Shown piece by piece: positions 9,068-19,335 of a stretch of 64,000 nucleotides of DNA (the stretch's first letter is position 1; every line of letters begins with the position of its first letter). The position numbers and the translations under genes are program-made. Source of the stretch: Bordetella parapertussis (GTDB taxonomy: Bacteria; Pseudomonadota; Gammaproteobacteria; Burkholderiales; SG8-41). Under the pieces are notes generated by a model. That model ran no database searches and was not told the DNA's origin. It worked only from the letters and a program-made list of their open reading frames with translations. The DNA lies in contig CAMCYP010000004.1 of assembly GCA_945885345.1 (NCBI GenBank), positions 62,001 to 126,000 of the forward strand, given 5' to 3'.

Positions 9068-10744
9068 ATGGCCTCACTGACACGTACGCCGGCCTGGCGC
9101 GCACTTGCCACGCACCGGCGCAGCTGGGAACAGCGTTCCCTGCGCGACCTGTTCGCTGCCGATCCGCAACGTTTCCAGCGCTTTTCGCTCGAAGCCTGCG
9201 GCCTGCTGCTCGATTACTCGAAAAACCTGATCGTTTCCGAAACCCTGGATTTGCTGCTGGCACTGGCACGTGAGTGCGGATTGCAGGACCAGATCCGCGA
9301 CCTGCTCGCCGGCAAGCGCGTCAATAACACGGAAAAACGCGCCGCCTGGCACACCGCGCTGCGTGCCGGCGATGCCGCGCCGCGCGAAGTCCGTAACGCA
9401 CTGACTGCAATGCGCAAGCTGGCGACGGCCTTGCGCGACGGCAAAATCAACGGCGCCAGTGGCCGCGTCATCACCGACGTCGTCAGCCTTGGCATCGGTG
9501 GATCCGTATTGGGCCCGGCACTGGCGGCAGCGGCCTGCGCACCGGATGCCGCAGCGCCGCGCGTGCATTTCATCCACACGCCGGGCGAATCACTCGATCG
9601 CTTGTTGGCCGCACTGGATGCGGCAAGCACGCTGTTCATCGTGCAATCCAAAAGTTTCTCCACCCACGAAACACTGCTCAATGCACAGGCCGCGCGCACC
9701 TGGCTGCAGGCGTCAGGCGTTGCGGATCACGGCGCGCATTTCGCCGCGGTCACCGCGCAAGCCGCCGCCGCGCAGGCCTTCGGCGTACCGCAGGAACGCA
9801 TTTTCCCGATGTGGGATTGGGTCGGCGGACGTTATTCGCTGTGGTCGGCGGTTGGGCTGCCGGCGATGATTGCGATGGGCGCTGATGCCTACGACGAACT
9901 GCTCGCCGGTGCAGCGGACATGGACGCGCATTTTGCAAGTGCTGCCCCCGGACAAAACATCCCGGTGCTGCTGGCGCTGATCGGGCTGTGGCACGCCAAT
10001 TTTTTCGCCATGGCCTCACGCGCGGTGATTCCCTACCAGCCGGGGCTGGGGCTGCTCCCCGCATGGCTGCAGCAGCTCGAAATGGAAAGCCTGGGCAAAA
10101 GTGTCAACCGCCGCGGCAAAACCCTGCGCATGGATACCGGCCCGGTGTTGTGGGGCAGCGCCGGCACCGAAGGCCAGCATGCCTATTTCCAGCTGCTGCA
10201 CCAGGGCACGCGGCCGGTGCCGGTGGATTTCATCACCAGTTGCAGGCCGCGCGCCGCGCACTGTGCAACAAGTCCCCTCGGGGGAAAGCAAGTCCCCTTG
10301 GGGGGCTCCGGCGACGGCACTGCAGACCAGACCCATGCGGTGATGCTGTCGAACTGTTTTGCACAATCCGCCCTGCTGATGTGCGGTGTAACTGCGACGG
10401 AAACCGAACAGGCCCTGCTGCAGCAGGGCATGACTGTGCGTGAAGCAACCCGGCTGGCCCCGCATCAGGCCCTGCCCGGCAACCGGCCAAGCAACACGCT
10501 GCTGCTGCCGGTGCTCGACGCGCGCAGCCTCGGCACCCTGCTCGCGCTGTACGAACACCGCACCTTCGTGCAAAGCGCGATCTGGGACATCAATGCGTTT
10601 GACCAGTGGGGAGTGGAACACGGCAAACGCCTCGCCGGCAGCCTGCTGCCGGAACTGATCGCCACCGCGCCGGCCGCCACCCACGACTCATCGACCGACG
10701 GTCTGGTCAATTATTCCAAACTGCACAACCGGAGAAAGTCATGA
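9068..10744 (+). CDS. pgi: glucose-6-phosphate isomerase
   Basis: DVVSLGIGGSVLGP, QSKSFSTHETL, WDWVGGRYSLWSAVG, FDQWGVEHGK; contains an unusual in-frame insertion at the repeat. Confidence 0.95.
   Translation: MASLTRTPAWRALATHRRSWEQRSLRDLFAADPQRFQRFSLEACGLLLDYSKNLIVSETLDLLLALARECGLQDQIRDLLAGKRVNNTEKRAAWHTALRAGDAAPREVRNALTAMRKLATALRDGKINGASGRVITDVVSLGIGGSVLGPALAAAACAPDAAAPRVHFIHTPGESLDRLLAALDAASTLFIVQSKSFSTHETLLNAQAARTWLQASGVADHGAHFAAVTAQAAAAQAFGVPQERIFPMWDWVGGRYSLWSAVGLPAMIAMGADAYDELLAGAADMDAHFASAAPGQNIPVLLALIGLWHANFFAMASRAVIPYQPGLGLLPAWLQQLEMESLGKSVNRRGKTLRMDTGPVLWGSAGTEGQHAYFQLLHQGTRPVPVDFITSCRPRAAHCATSPLGGKQVPLGGSGDGTADQTHAVMLSNCFAQSALLMCGVTATETEQALLQQGMTVREATRLAPHQALPGNRPSNTLLLPVLDARSLGTLLALYEHRTFVQSAIWDINAFDQWGVEHGKRLAGSLLPELIATAPAATHDSSTDGLVNYSKLHNRRKS
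10270..10306. repeat. Two 20-bp-spaced copies of a GC palindrome (AAGTCCCCtcGGGGG / AAGTCCCCttGGGGGG) inside pgi
   Basis: Sequence aagtcccctcgggggaaagcaagtccccttggggggc; starts of the two units at 10270 and 10290. Confidence 0.85.
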
Positions 10745-10947
10745 ACGACGAAGCCCTGAACATGAGCATCCGCAAGTTCCTCAAAACCGTCGGCGTCAAT
10801 TCGCAGCTGGCCATCGAAAAAGCGGTGCGCAAGGCCATTGAGGACGGCAAGCTCAAGGGCAGCGAATCACTGCCGGTCATGATGACGCTCAGCGTCGGCA
10901 CGCTGGCACTGGAAGTGAAATTCGACGGCGATCTGAAGCTGGACTAA
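10741..10947 (+). CDS. DUF6494-like small protein
   Basis: MNDEALNMSIRKFLKTVGVNSQLAIEKAVRKAIEDGKLKG. Confidence 0.72.
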   Translation: MNDEALNMSIRKFLKTVGVNSQLAIEKAVRKAIEDGKLKGSESLPVMMTLSVGTLALEVKFDGDLKLD

Positions 10948-10973
10948 AAACGAAGCAACCGGGGCACAACAGA

Positions 10974-11519
10974 TCAGATCTTCATGATCTGTTCGCGGTA
11001 GTAACGCAGCTCCGCGATGGATTCATGGATGTCGGCCAGCGCCTCGTGTTTGCCATGCTTGACCATGCCGCCCAGCACTTCCGGCTTCCAGCGCCGCGCC
11101 AGCTCCTTCAGCGTGCTGACGTCGATCAGGCGGTAGTGGAAATAATCATCCAGCTTCGGCAGGTACTTCACCAGGAAACGCCGGTCCTGGTGCACCGAGT
11201 TGCCGCAGATCGGCGACACGCCCTTGGGTACGTGTTGCTCGAGGAAGGCGACCATCTGCGTCTCGACCTCGGCCTCCGTCAGCGTTGAAGCCTTGACGCG
11301 ATCAATCAGGCCGGATTTCTTGTGCGTCGACTTGTTCCAGTTGTCCATCACGTCGAGCACCGAATCGGGCTGATGCACCACCAGCACCGGCGCTTCGGCG
11401 ACGGTATTCAATTGCGCATCGGTGATGACGATGGCGATTTCCAGCACGCGATCGGTTTCGGGGTTGAGCCCGCTCATCTCCATGTCGATCCAGATGAGGG
11501 CGTTGGGATCCTGTGCCAT
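10974..11519 (-). CDS. orn: oligoribonuclease
   Basis: [63 protein letters not shown]. Confidence 0.96.
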   Translation of the reverse strand: MAQDPNALIWIDMEMSGLNPETDRVLEIAIVITDAQLNTVAEAPVLVVHQPDSVLDVMDNWNKSTHKKSGLIDRVKASTLTEAEVETQMVAFLEQHVPKGVSPICGNSVHQDRRFLVKYLPKLDDYFHYRLIDVSTLKELARRWKPEVLGGMVKHGKHEALADIHESIAELRYYREQIMKI

Positions 11520-11605
11520 AATGATTTTGATGTTTTAACCGGGAATTTTCAGGCACCCATTGTGTCACATGCCTGCACCCCCAGCCCGCAACTCCTTATA
11601 AAAAT

Positions 11606-12853
11606 ATGCATACTTTCGGCCTCGTTTTCCTCATTGCCCTGCTGCTGACCGTTACCGCCCGGCTGTGGCTGGCAGCACGCCATGCCGCCCATGTGCAGGC
11701 CCATCGCAACGCCGTGCCGGCGCAGTTTGCCGACGTCATCACGCTGGACGCCCACCAGCGCGCAGCGGACTACACCGAAGCCAAGACCCGCTTCGCCATG
11801 CTCGGCGTGACGGTCGAAGCGGCAGTCGCACTGATTTTCACTTTTGGCGGTGGCCTGCAGGGATTGCACGCCCTGACCGCGATGTGGTTTGAACCCGGCA
11901 TCGTGCGCGGCCTGGCGCTGATCGCCTGCGTCGCCGTGGTGATGATGATCATCGACATTCCGCTGAGCCTCTACCGCACCTTTGTCATTGAGGAACGCTA
12001 CGGTTTCAACAAGGTCACCGTGAAGCTGTTCTGGATCGATTTCATCAAAGGCCTGGTGCTGGGCGCAGCACTCGGCCTGCCGCTGGTTGCCACCGTGCTG
12101 TGGCTGATGGAACGCATGGGCGAATGGTGGTGGTTTTATGCCTGGCTGACCTGGATGGCCTTCAACATCCTGATGCTGGCAGTGTATCCGGCGTGGATCG
12201 CCCCGCTGTTCAACAAGTTTTCACCGCTGACGGATGCCGCAATGAAGGAACGTGTCGAACGGCTGCTCGACCGCTGCGGCTTCAAGGTCAAGGGCCTGAT
12301 GGTGATGGATGGTTCGCGCCGCTCCAGCCACGGCAACGCCTATTTCACCGGCTTCGGCAAAACCAAGCGCATCGTGTTTTTCGACACGCTGCTGTCACGG
12401 CTGGAGCCACAGGAAGTCGAAGCGGTACTGGCGCACGAACTGGGGCACTTCAAGCTGAAACACGTGATCAAGCGCATCGCCAGCCTTTTCGTGATCAGCC
12501 TGGGTTTCCTCTGGCTGCTCGGCTGGGTACTCGACAAACCCTGGTTCTACGAAGGCATCGGCGTCACCACACCGTCCACCGCGATGGCACTGGTGCTGTT
12601 TTCGATCGTGGTGCCGGTGTTCACTTTCCTGTTCCAGCCGCTGAGCGCGATGATTTCGCGCAAGCACGAGTTCGAGGCCGACGCCTTCGCCGCGCAATAC
12701 ACGCCCGCCTCCGACCTGATCGCGGCACTGGTCAAACTCTACAAGGACAACGCCTCGACGCTGACGCCGGACCCGCTGCATTCGGCGGTTTATGATTCGC
12801 ACCCGCCGGCCACTACGCGCATCGCACGGCTGCAGCAAGCCGCAGCGCACTGA
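11606..12853 (+). CDS. M48 family metallopeptidase (CAAX prenyl protease 1 / Ste24-like)
   Basis: HELGH zinc motif (VLAHELGHFKLKH), multi-TM, ERYGFNKVT. Confidence 0.92.
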   Translation: MHTFGLVFLIALLLTVTARLWLAARHAAHVQAHRNAVPAQFADVITLDAHQRAADYTEAKTRFAMLGVTVEAAVALIFTFGGGLQGLHALTAMWFEPGIVRGLALIACVAVVMMIIDIPLSLYRTFVIEERYGFNKVTVKLFWIDFIKGLVLGAALGLPLVATVLWLMERMGEWWWFYAWLTWMAFNILMLAVYPAWIAPLFNKFSPLTDAAMKERVERLLDRCGFKVKGLMVMDGSRRSSHGNAYFTGFGKTKRIVFFDTLLSRLEPQEVEAVLAHELGHFKLKHVIKRIASLFVISLGFLWLLGWVLDKPWFYEGIGVTTPSTAMALVLFSIVVPVFTFLFQPLSAMISRKHEFEADAFAAQYTPASDLIAALVKLYKDNASTLTPDPLHSAVYDSHPPATTRIARLQQAAAH

Positions 12854-12866
12854 ACAAAATTCCGGA

Positions 12867-13196
12867 ATGAGCGACCTCGCACAGAAAAAATGCAAGCCCT
12901 GCGAAGGCGGCGTAGCACCCCTGGCTGCGGATGAAGTCGCGACCCTGTTGAAACGTCTCAAGGGCTGGGCCTGCGTCAACGGCATGCTGACCAAAACTTA
13001 TGAATTCCGCAATTATCACGAAACCATGGCTTTCGTGAACGCCACCGCGTGGATTTCGCACCGCGAAGACCATCACCCTGACCTGGTGGTGAGCTACAAA
13101 CAGTGCCGGGTTGATTACATCACCCACGCCATCGGCGGGCTGTCGGAGAACGATTTCATCTGCGCCGCCAAGATCGACGCACTGCTTGATCTTTAA
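12867..13196 (+). CDS. 4a-hydroxytetrahydrobiopterin dehydratase
   Basis: FRNYHETMAFVNATAWISHREDHHPDLVVSYKQCRVDYITHAIGGLSENDFICAAKID. Confidence 0.93.
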   Translation: MSDLAQKKCKPCEGGVAPLAADEVATLLKRLKGWACVNGMLTKTYEFRNYHETMAFVNATAWISHREDHHPDLVVSYKQCRVDYITHAIGGLSENDFICAAKIDALLDL

Positions 13197-13215
13197 ATTG
13201 AGCTCTGAGACTCCA

Positions 13216-14091
13216 GTGCAGGGCCTGATCACCGCCGCCTATGGCCGGCGCTTCCTCGTCGAATCTGCGGACGGCCGCGTGCGCGATTGCGTGACCCGCG
13301 GCAAACGCACCGACTACGCCTGCGGCGACCGGGTCACCATCACCGTGCAGAACGAAGAGCAGGGTGTCATCGACAGCTGCGGACCGCGGCAGACCCTGCT
13401 CTACCGTTCCGACCGCTGGAAACAGAAACTGATCGCCGCCAATGTCACGCAGATGGTCATGGTCGTGGCGCCGGTACCATCCTTCGACCTCGGCGTGCTC
13501 GATTGCTGCCTGGCCGCCGCGGAACACGCCGGCATCCGTCCGCTGATCGTGCTCAACAAGGCCGACCTGGCGGAGTCCGTGATATCGGCAAACGCGCTGG
13601 CGCTGTATACAGGCATGGGGTACCGGTTGCTGAAGCTGGTCGCAAGGCAGGGCGTGGACGAACTGCGGCCACACCTGACAGGGCAACGCAGCGTGCTGGT
13701 CGGCGAATCCGGCATGGGCAAATCGACGATTCTGAACCAGCTGGTACCGGATGCCGCGGCGCTGACGCGGGAAGTGTCGGCTTCGCTGGGCACCGGCAAA
13801 CACACGACCTCGCATGCGCGGCTATATCACCTCGATGCCGGAAGCGACATCATCGACACACCCGGCGTACAGGCTTTTGGCCTGCATCACCTGGGAGTGG
13901 CCGACCTCGCATCGGCATTCATCGAATTCCGTCCCTATATCGGCCACTGCCGTTTCCGCGATTGCCGGCATCTGGAAGAGCCGGGTTGCGCGATCCTCGC
14001 CGCGCATGAAGCGGAGCAGATCGATACACGAAGGCTGGCGGTGTACTGCCGGCTGGCGGCGGAGCATCTGCGCCAGCAGAAAAAGTTTTAA
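13216..14091 (+). CDS. rsgA: ribosome small subunit-dependent GTPase A
   Basis: Circularly permuted GTPase: LNKADLAE, GESGMGKSTILNQLVPD, DTPGVQAFGL; Zn C-H-C motif; start approximate (GTG 13216 or TTG 13198). Confidence 0.92.
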   Translation: MQGLITAAYGRRFLVESADGRVRDCVTRGKRTDYACGDRVTITVQNEEQGVIDSCGPRQTLLYRSDRWKQKLIAANVTQMVMVVAPVPSFDLGVLDCCLAAAEHAGIRPLIVLNKADLAESVISANALALYTGMGYRLLKLVARQGVDELRPHLTGQRSVLVGESGMGKSTILNQLVPDAAALTREVSASLGTGKHTTSHARLYHLDAGSDIIDTPGVQAFGLHHLGVADLASAFIEFRPYIGHCRFRDCRHLEEPGCAILAAHEAEQIDTRRLAVYCRLAAEHLRQQKKF

Positions 14092-14097
14092 GGGTCC

Positions 14098-15018
14098 TTA
14101 GCCGAGCGCTCTGGCCAGCGATACGATCAGCAGCAAAAACAGCCATAACACCAGTGCGCGCCAGATCAGACCCACGGCGCCGCGCAAATCCTCGACTTCA
14201 ACCGCATCACCAATGCCGAGGTCCGGCCGCTGGTTGAGCATGCCCTCTTCGCGCAAGGCGCCGCCGAGTTTGACGCCCAACGCGCCGGCGCCACTGGCCA
14301 GCACCACCCCCTCGGCGCCGCGTCCCCAGCCTGCCGCCTGCGTGCGCCAGCAATACGCGGCGTCTTCGAAATTGCCGGCAATCGCAAAACTCGCCGCGGT
14401 AATCCGCGCCGGCAGCCAGTCAATCCAGAAAAAAGCGCGCTCGGCAAAAATGGCAAAAGCGCGCCGTTCCGGATCAATCAGTTTGCCCCAGCGCGCGGCC
14501 AGCAGATCAGCCATGCGGTAAACCACCGGGCCGACCGGACCAAACACGACGAACCAGAAAATCGGTCCCAGCACATAACGGTGTGCCTGCAGCAGACCGA
14601 GTTCGATGGCCACGCGTGAAATTTCCGCGGCATGCAGTTCATCCGCCGGTACGCCGCGCCAGCGCCCGAGCACATCGCGCGCGGTGTTGATGTTCTGTTC
14701 GCGCAGCGCCTGCGCGATCTCGGTGAAACAATGGCTGAAGCGGCGGAAACCCATCGCCACGTAGAGCACGGCAACACTCCATGCCAGCGCCAGTAACACG
14801 CTGGCCTCGCGCAGCAGCGCATAAACAGCCGTGGTCAGCAGTGCCAGCGGCAGCACCGCGACCAGCCAGGCAATCACGCCGTGGCCGGCCTGCAGTCCGT
14901 TGAATTGCCGCTCAAGGTAATCAGCGTAGCGCTCGAAGGCGGCGTACAGCGGATTGCCGCGGCGCAGCGGCCACGCCTGCTCAAGGAGTAATGCGCAGAT
15001 CAGTGCGAAGAATTTCAT
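14098..15018 (-). CDS. CobD/CbiB-like (AmpE-related) membrane protein
   Basis: Hydrophobic; YRMADLLAARWG, RITAASFAIAGNFEDA. Confidence 0.8.
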   Translation of the reverse strand: MKFFALICALLLEQAWPLRRGNPLYAAFERYADYLERQFNGLQAGHGVIAWLVAVLPLALLTTAVYALLREASVLLALAWSVAVLYVAMGFRRFSHCFTEIAQALREQNINTARDVLGRWRGVPADELHAAEISRVAIELGLLQAHRYVLGPIFWFVVFGPVGPVVYRMADLLAARWGKLIDPERRAFAIFAERAFFWIDWLPARITAASFAIAGNFEDAAYCWRTQAAGWGRGAEGVVLASGAGALGVKLGGALREEGMLNQRPDLGIGDAVEVEDLRGAVGLIWRALVLWLFLLLIVSLARALG

Positions 15019-15100
15019 GCGTCCGTAACCAGCGCTAGAAGCGTGCTGAAAGTCACAATGATTGGCAATAAAAACAACAATAAAAACAACGGCTTACAGT

Positions 15101-15610
15101 TTACCCTGCGGGGTAGCGGATGGCAATGATTTCGACTTCGGTGGTGCCGGCGGGTCGTTGCCATTTCACCACGTCGCCCTTGCGCGCACCGATCATTGAA
15201 CGCGCCAGCGGCGAACCCCAGCTGATCTTGCCGGCCGACACATCGGCCTCGTCGTCGCCGACGATGCTGAATTCCTGCACGTCACCCTTGTCATCTTCGA
15301 CCTGCACGGTGGCGCCAAAACGCACTTCGCCGTGCGGCTGCTGCGCGGGATCGACCAGTTCAGCGCGCTCCAGCTGGGCGTTGAAATAACGCTGGTCACG
15401 TTCGACTTCACGCAATTTACGTTTGGCTTCCGAATCGTCCGCGGATATTTCCTTCAATTGCTCATGCTGGTCAGCGAGTTCGCGGACGCGCAGGCGCAAC
15501 TGCTCCAGTCCCTGCGGCGTCACGTAGTTGGCGTGCGCAGGCACCGGCCGCTCGGGCAATTCGCCCGCGCTGAACTCATCATCACTTTCTTTGACAAATG
15601 CACGACTCAT
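15101..15610 (-). CDS. transcription elongation factor of the GreA/GreB family
   Basis: YVTPQGLEQLRLRVREL...; VRFGATVQVEDDKGDVQEFSIVGDDEADVSAGKISWGSPLARSMIGARKGDVV. Confidence 0.93.
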   Translation of the reverse strand: MSRAFVKESDDEFSAGELPERPVPAHANYVTPQGLEQLRLRVRELADQHEQLKEISADDSEAKRKLREVERDQRYFNAQLERAELVDPAQQPHGEVRFGATVQVEDDKGDVQEFSIVGDDEADVSAGKISWGSPLARSMIGARKGDVVKWQRPAGTTEVEIIAIRYPAG

Positions 15611-15739
15611 GTTGATCCTTGGGAAGCTGTGGATGATGCAAGCGGAACAGCGGGCCGTTGACCCGCCACTTCTCCCTGTCTGTTTTTATTTTTCCTGACT
15701 GGTCTTTTATACCGAGTATGCCGGCCACTGGCAACCGCA

Positions 15740-16351
15740 TCAGCGGCCGCTGCGCCGCCAGGTCAGCACGCGGTTGTTGGCGGGCAAGGCATGATCGTCA
15801 ACAAAGCTGAAACCATGCCGTTGCGCGAGCGCACACACCGCGTCGAAGTCGCGGATGCCGCTCAGGTGATCGCGCGCGCGCAGGAAAGCATCAAAACGCG
15901 CATTGGATTCCGCGGTGTGCCGGCCACCGTAACTGAACGGCCCGTATACTGCGAGCACGCCACCGGGCAGCAGCACACGCCCTGCCCCGCTGAAAAAATG
16001 TTCCACCGATGCCCACGACATGATGTGCAGCGTGTTGGCACTGAACAGCGCATCGCATTCAGCAACCGGCCAGTCGCCATCGACATCCAGCACCTGCGGC
16101 GCGCGCAGATTGGGCAGGCCGGCTTCGTCACGCCACGCCGCAATCCCGGCCAGGTGTTCGGCCCGGTCGCTGGGCTGCCACACCAGCTGCGGCAATGCCG
16201 CGGCGAAAAACACCGCATGCTGACCGGTGCCGGAACCGATTTCCAGCACCTCAGTCGCGCCGGCAAACGCGCCGCGCAGCACTTCGAGGATCGGTGCCCG
16301 GTTGCGCTCACAGGCCTCGGACCAGGGTTTCACCGGCAAGGGCCGGGACAT
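15740..16351 (-). CDS. DUF938 family SAM-dependent methyltransferase
   Basis: KPWSEACERNRAPIL, VLEIGSGTGQHAVFFA; start at ATG 16351. Confidence 0.88.
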   Translation of the reverse strand: MSRPLPVKPWSEACERNRAPILEVLRGAFAGATEVLEIGSGTGQHAVFFAAALPQLVWQPSDRAEHLAGIAAWRDEAGLPNLRAPQVLDVDGDWPVAECDALFSANTLHIMSWASVEHFFSGAGRVLLPGGVLAVYGPFSYGGRHTAESNARFDAFLRARDHLSGIRDFDAVCALAQRHGFSFVDDHALPANNRVLTWRRSGR

Positions 16352-17511
16352 TACTGCGGACCGTAACCGAGGAAGGCGAGCAGATCGTCCTTCTGCGCCA
16401 GCGTATCGCGGTAACCCAACTGGATCAGCGCACGACAATAGGCTTTTTCGAACAACAGATATGAGACCAGATTGGAGCCGGTGCGTTTCATCGCACCGAC
16501 CGTACGCAGCAGGCCGCGGATCACCCGCGGCAGATCGTGCGCGTACTGCGCGGCAATCTGGCTCAGCGGCACACTCGGGGTGATCACCCGGAATTCGACG
16601 GCACGCAGCGGATAACCGTTTTTCGCCAGCGTTTCCGCCGGAATGATGCTCAGCGTGCGGTTGATGCGCTGCAGGCGTTCAAGGTCGACTTCCAGCGCAT
16701 CGAGAAAAATGCTGTCGAGCGCATGGCCGGCGATCTGTGCCAGCGACGGATAGCCGTTCGACGGCAGGCGCACGGCGGACTGCTTCGCCTGGCGGCCGAC
16801 GCCGATCACCAGCAGGCGGTCGGCGCCGAGGTGCAGTGCGGGACTGACTGGCGCGATCTGGCGCATCGAACCGTCACCGAAATATTCGCGGTTGATCAGC
16901 ACCGGCGGAAAAATGAAGGGCAGCGCGCTTGACGCCATCAGGTGCGGCAGGCCGATGGGCATAGCCACACCGACACGGCGCGCACGCTCCCAGTTCTCGA
17001 GTCTGGTATTGCCTTCGTAAAACGTCACCGACTGGCCCGAGGTATAACCGGAACAGGTCACCGCGAATGCGCGCAGGTGGCCGGCGTTGACATTGCGGCC
17101 GATCGCCGGAAAATCGACGTGGCGCCCGAGCAGGTCGGCCAGCGGCGAATTGTCGAGCAGCGATATCGGACCATCAAGGCTGCCCCCGGATAATGCAGTC
17201 ACCAGCCAGCGCGCGCTGTTGCCCAGCGCGCCCCAGGCATCGGCGCGATACACCTGTTCGACATGGAAATTTTTCCATACCGTCATCAGGCGGCGCGCGC
17301 CACGATGGAAATTGCCGGCATCGGTGGCCAGCACCGCAGCATTGATCGCGCCCGCCGAAGTGCCGCAGATGATGGGGAAAGGACTGCGCACATCCTTGGG
17401 CAACAACTCGTGCAGTGCCCGCACCACGCCGACCTGGTAAGCCGCGCGCGCGCCGCCGCCGGTCATGATCAGGCCGACGATCGGTTTCGGGGATGCGGAG
17501 TCGTTCGCCAT
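16351..17511 (-). CDS. patatin-like phospholipase family protein
   Basis: GGGARAAYQVGVVRAL, GTSAGAINA, FGDGSMRQ. Confidence 0.92.
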   Translation of the reverse strand: MANDSASPKPIVGLIMTGGGARAAYQVGVVRALHELLPKDVRSPFPIICGTSAGAINAAVLATDAGNFHRGARRLMTVWKNFHVEQVYRADAWGALGNSARWLVTALSGGSLDGPISLLDNSPLADLLGRHVDFPAIGRNVNAGHLRAFAVTCSGYTSGQSVTFYEGNTRLENWERARRVGVAMPIGLPHLMASSALPFIFPPVLINREYFGDGSMRQIAPVSPALHLGADRLLVIGVGRQAKQSAVRLPSNGYPSLAQIAGHALDSIFLDALEVDLERLQRINRTLSIIPAETLAKNGYPLRAVEFRVITPSVPLSQIAAQYAHDLPRVIRGLLRTVGAMKRTGSNLVSYLLFEKAYCRALIQLGYRDTLAQKDDLLAFLGYGPQ

Positions 17512-17566
17512 GGATATCGCAATAATGCCCCATCCGCCGCCGCAAATGGGCGGCCCGGAAATCCGT

Positions 17567-18055
17567 TCAAGGCCGGATGGCCACCGTCACTAGTTCGGGC
17601 TGCAGCAGGCTGACCACGACCTGCGGCGCAATGCCGACGAGAAAACCGCGGCTGCCGCCGTTAATATAGATGCCGGGCAGGTCGAGCGCGGTTTTTTCGA
17701 AGTACACCGGCATTTTGCGCCGCGCGCCGAAGGGCGAGGTGCCGCCGACCCGGTACCCGGTATGGCGCTCCGCCACTTCCGGTTTGCAGGGTTCGATGCG
17801 TTTGACACCAGCGATGCGCGCCAGCGCCTTGGTCGAGACTTCGCAATCGCCGTGCATCAGCACGACGCAGGGCCGCGCCGCCTCGTCCTGCATCACCAGC
17901 GTCTTGATCACGGCATGTTCGTCGACACCGAGTTCGCGCGCCGACACCGTGGTGCCGCCGCGTTCTTCGTAATTGTAAAAATGCGGCGTGAACACCACGC
18001 CCGCCGCGCGCAGGGCCAGCACCGCCGGCGTCGAGGGCATGCGCGGGGCACTCAT
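17567..18055 (-). CDS. Cys-tRNA(Pro)/Cys-tRNA(Cys) deacylase (YbaK/EbsC family)
   Basis: TPAVLALRAAGVVFTPHFYNYEERGGT...VKTLVMQDE...GYRVGGTSPFGARRKMPVYFE. Confidence 0.9.
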   Translation of the reverse strand: MSAPRMPSTPAVLALRAAGVVFTPHFYNYEERGGTTVSARELGVDEHAVIKTLVMQDEAARPCVVLMHGDCEVSTKALARIAGVKRIEPCKPEVAERHTGYRVGGTSPFGARRKMPVYFEKTALDLPGIYINGGSRGFLVGIAPQVVVSLLQPELVTVAIRP

Positions 18056-18073
18056 TACATATTCACTGACAAT

Positions 18074-18709
18074 TTATTCTGCATTCAGCATCCGGCACAG
18101 GCTGTAGAGCATGCCGGCGGTGGCGCCCCAGATGTAACGCCCCTCATAGGGAATCGCCAGGTAATGGCGATGGCGGTCACGAAAATAGTATTCGCGGCGC
18201 TGGTAATTCGCAGGATCGAGGAAATAATCCAGCGGCGCCTCGAAAATATCGGCCACTTCAAAGGGATCGGGCGCAACCGAGAACGGCGGCTCGATCCAGC
18301 CCACCACCGGCGTGATGCGGAAGCCCGACGGGATTTCATAACCGGGCAGACGCCCGAGCAGCGTCACATGGCTGGCGGCGAGACCGATTTCTTCGGTCAT
18401 TTCGCGCAGTGCCGTCGCCTCGCGGTCGGCATCCTCCGGCTCGACACGGCCACCGGGGAAACTGACCTGCCCGGCATGATCACGCAGATGCTCCGGACGC
18501 AGCGTGAACAGCACCTGCACGCCGGCTTCGCGATTGATCAGCGGCACCAGCACTGCGGCTTCGGTCACTCTGACGCCTTCGCGCAATGCAATAGCATGCA
18601 AATCGCACTCGTCCGGCAGCAACGGCGGACGTTTCAGGCCGGCACGGATCACGTCGGGGGTGAGCGCAGATACCCCGGACACGACGACTGTTGATGAAAC
18701 ATCATTCAT
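18074..18709 (-). CDS. CoA pyrophosphatase (Nudix hydrolase)
   Basis: Nudix box GGRVEPEDADREATALREMTEEIGL. Confidence 0.92.
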   Translation of the reverse strand: MNDVSSTVVVSGVSALTPDVIRAGLKRPPLLPDECDLHAIALREGVRVTEAAVLVPLINREAGVQVLFTLRPEHLRDHAGQVSFPGGRVEPEDADREATALREMTEEIGLAASHVTLLGRLPGYEIPSGFRITPVVGWIEPPFSVAPDPFEVADIFEAPLDYFLDPANYQRREYYFRDRHRHYLAIPYEGRYIWGATAGMLYSLCRMLNAE

Positions 18710-18825
18710 GGTATGGATGCTATCCGACGACGAACTCTACCCGCAACCGTAACCCGATCTCGAAAAAATCCCGGCCATGTGCCGGGATTTTCATCGCGCC
18801 GGAACGGCACCTCATGCATACCGCA

Positions 18826-19335
18826 CTATCTGTGCTCTGCAGCCTTCAGATTGGCCTGATCCATCGCGATGTCTTTTTTCTCGCCCTTGATGGCCTGACG
18901 GTCCCTGTAAGTCCTTTCAGCATCCCTGGACTCCGCAGCCATTTTTCCTTCGGCCTTGTCGGCTTTCAGTTTTGAAGTGTCTGTTTTTAATTTACCGTCT
19001 TCGCGCAGCAGCGCAGTCTTGTCCGACTTCCGTTGCAGGGATCCCGGCTTGTCAGCCGCGATATCCTTTTTTTCACCATTGATGTTCTGTCTGTCCTTGT
19101 AAACCTTTTCAGAGTCCCTGGACTCCGCCGCCATTTTTCCTTCGGCCTTGTCTGTCTTCAGTTTTACCTGGTCGGTTTTCAATCGTGCATTTTCATGATG
19201 CAGCGTGGTTTCATCGACTTTCAATTGCGTCTGATCCTCTTTCACCATCACTGAAGGTTGGGCAATCGCAGGAACCGCAGAAAAAACAAAAGTCGCCGCA
19301 ACTACCGCCATACCAGCCTTATGAATCGTTTTCAT
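18826..19335 (-). CDS. secreted hypothetical protein with a duplicated ~40-aa repeat
   Basis: Signal peptide MKTIHKAGMAVVAATFVFSAVPAIAQ; two copies of K(T/A)DKAEGKMAAESRD..(K/T)Y(K/R)DRQ..(N/K)GEKKDIA. Confidence 0.75.
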   Translation of the reverse strand: MKTIHKAGMAVVAATFVFSAVPAIAQPSVMVKEDQTQLKVDETTLHHENARLKTDQVKLKTDKAEGKMAAESRDSEKVYKDRQNINGEKKDIAADKPGSLQRKSDKTALLREDGKLKTDTSKLKADKAEGKMAAESRDAERTYRDRQAIKGEKKDIAMDQANLKAAEHR

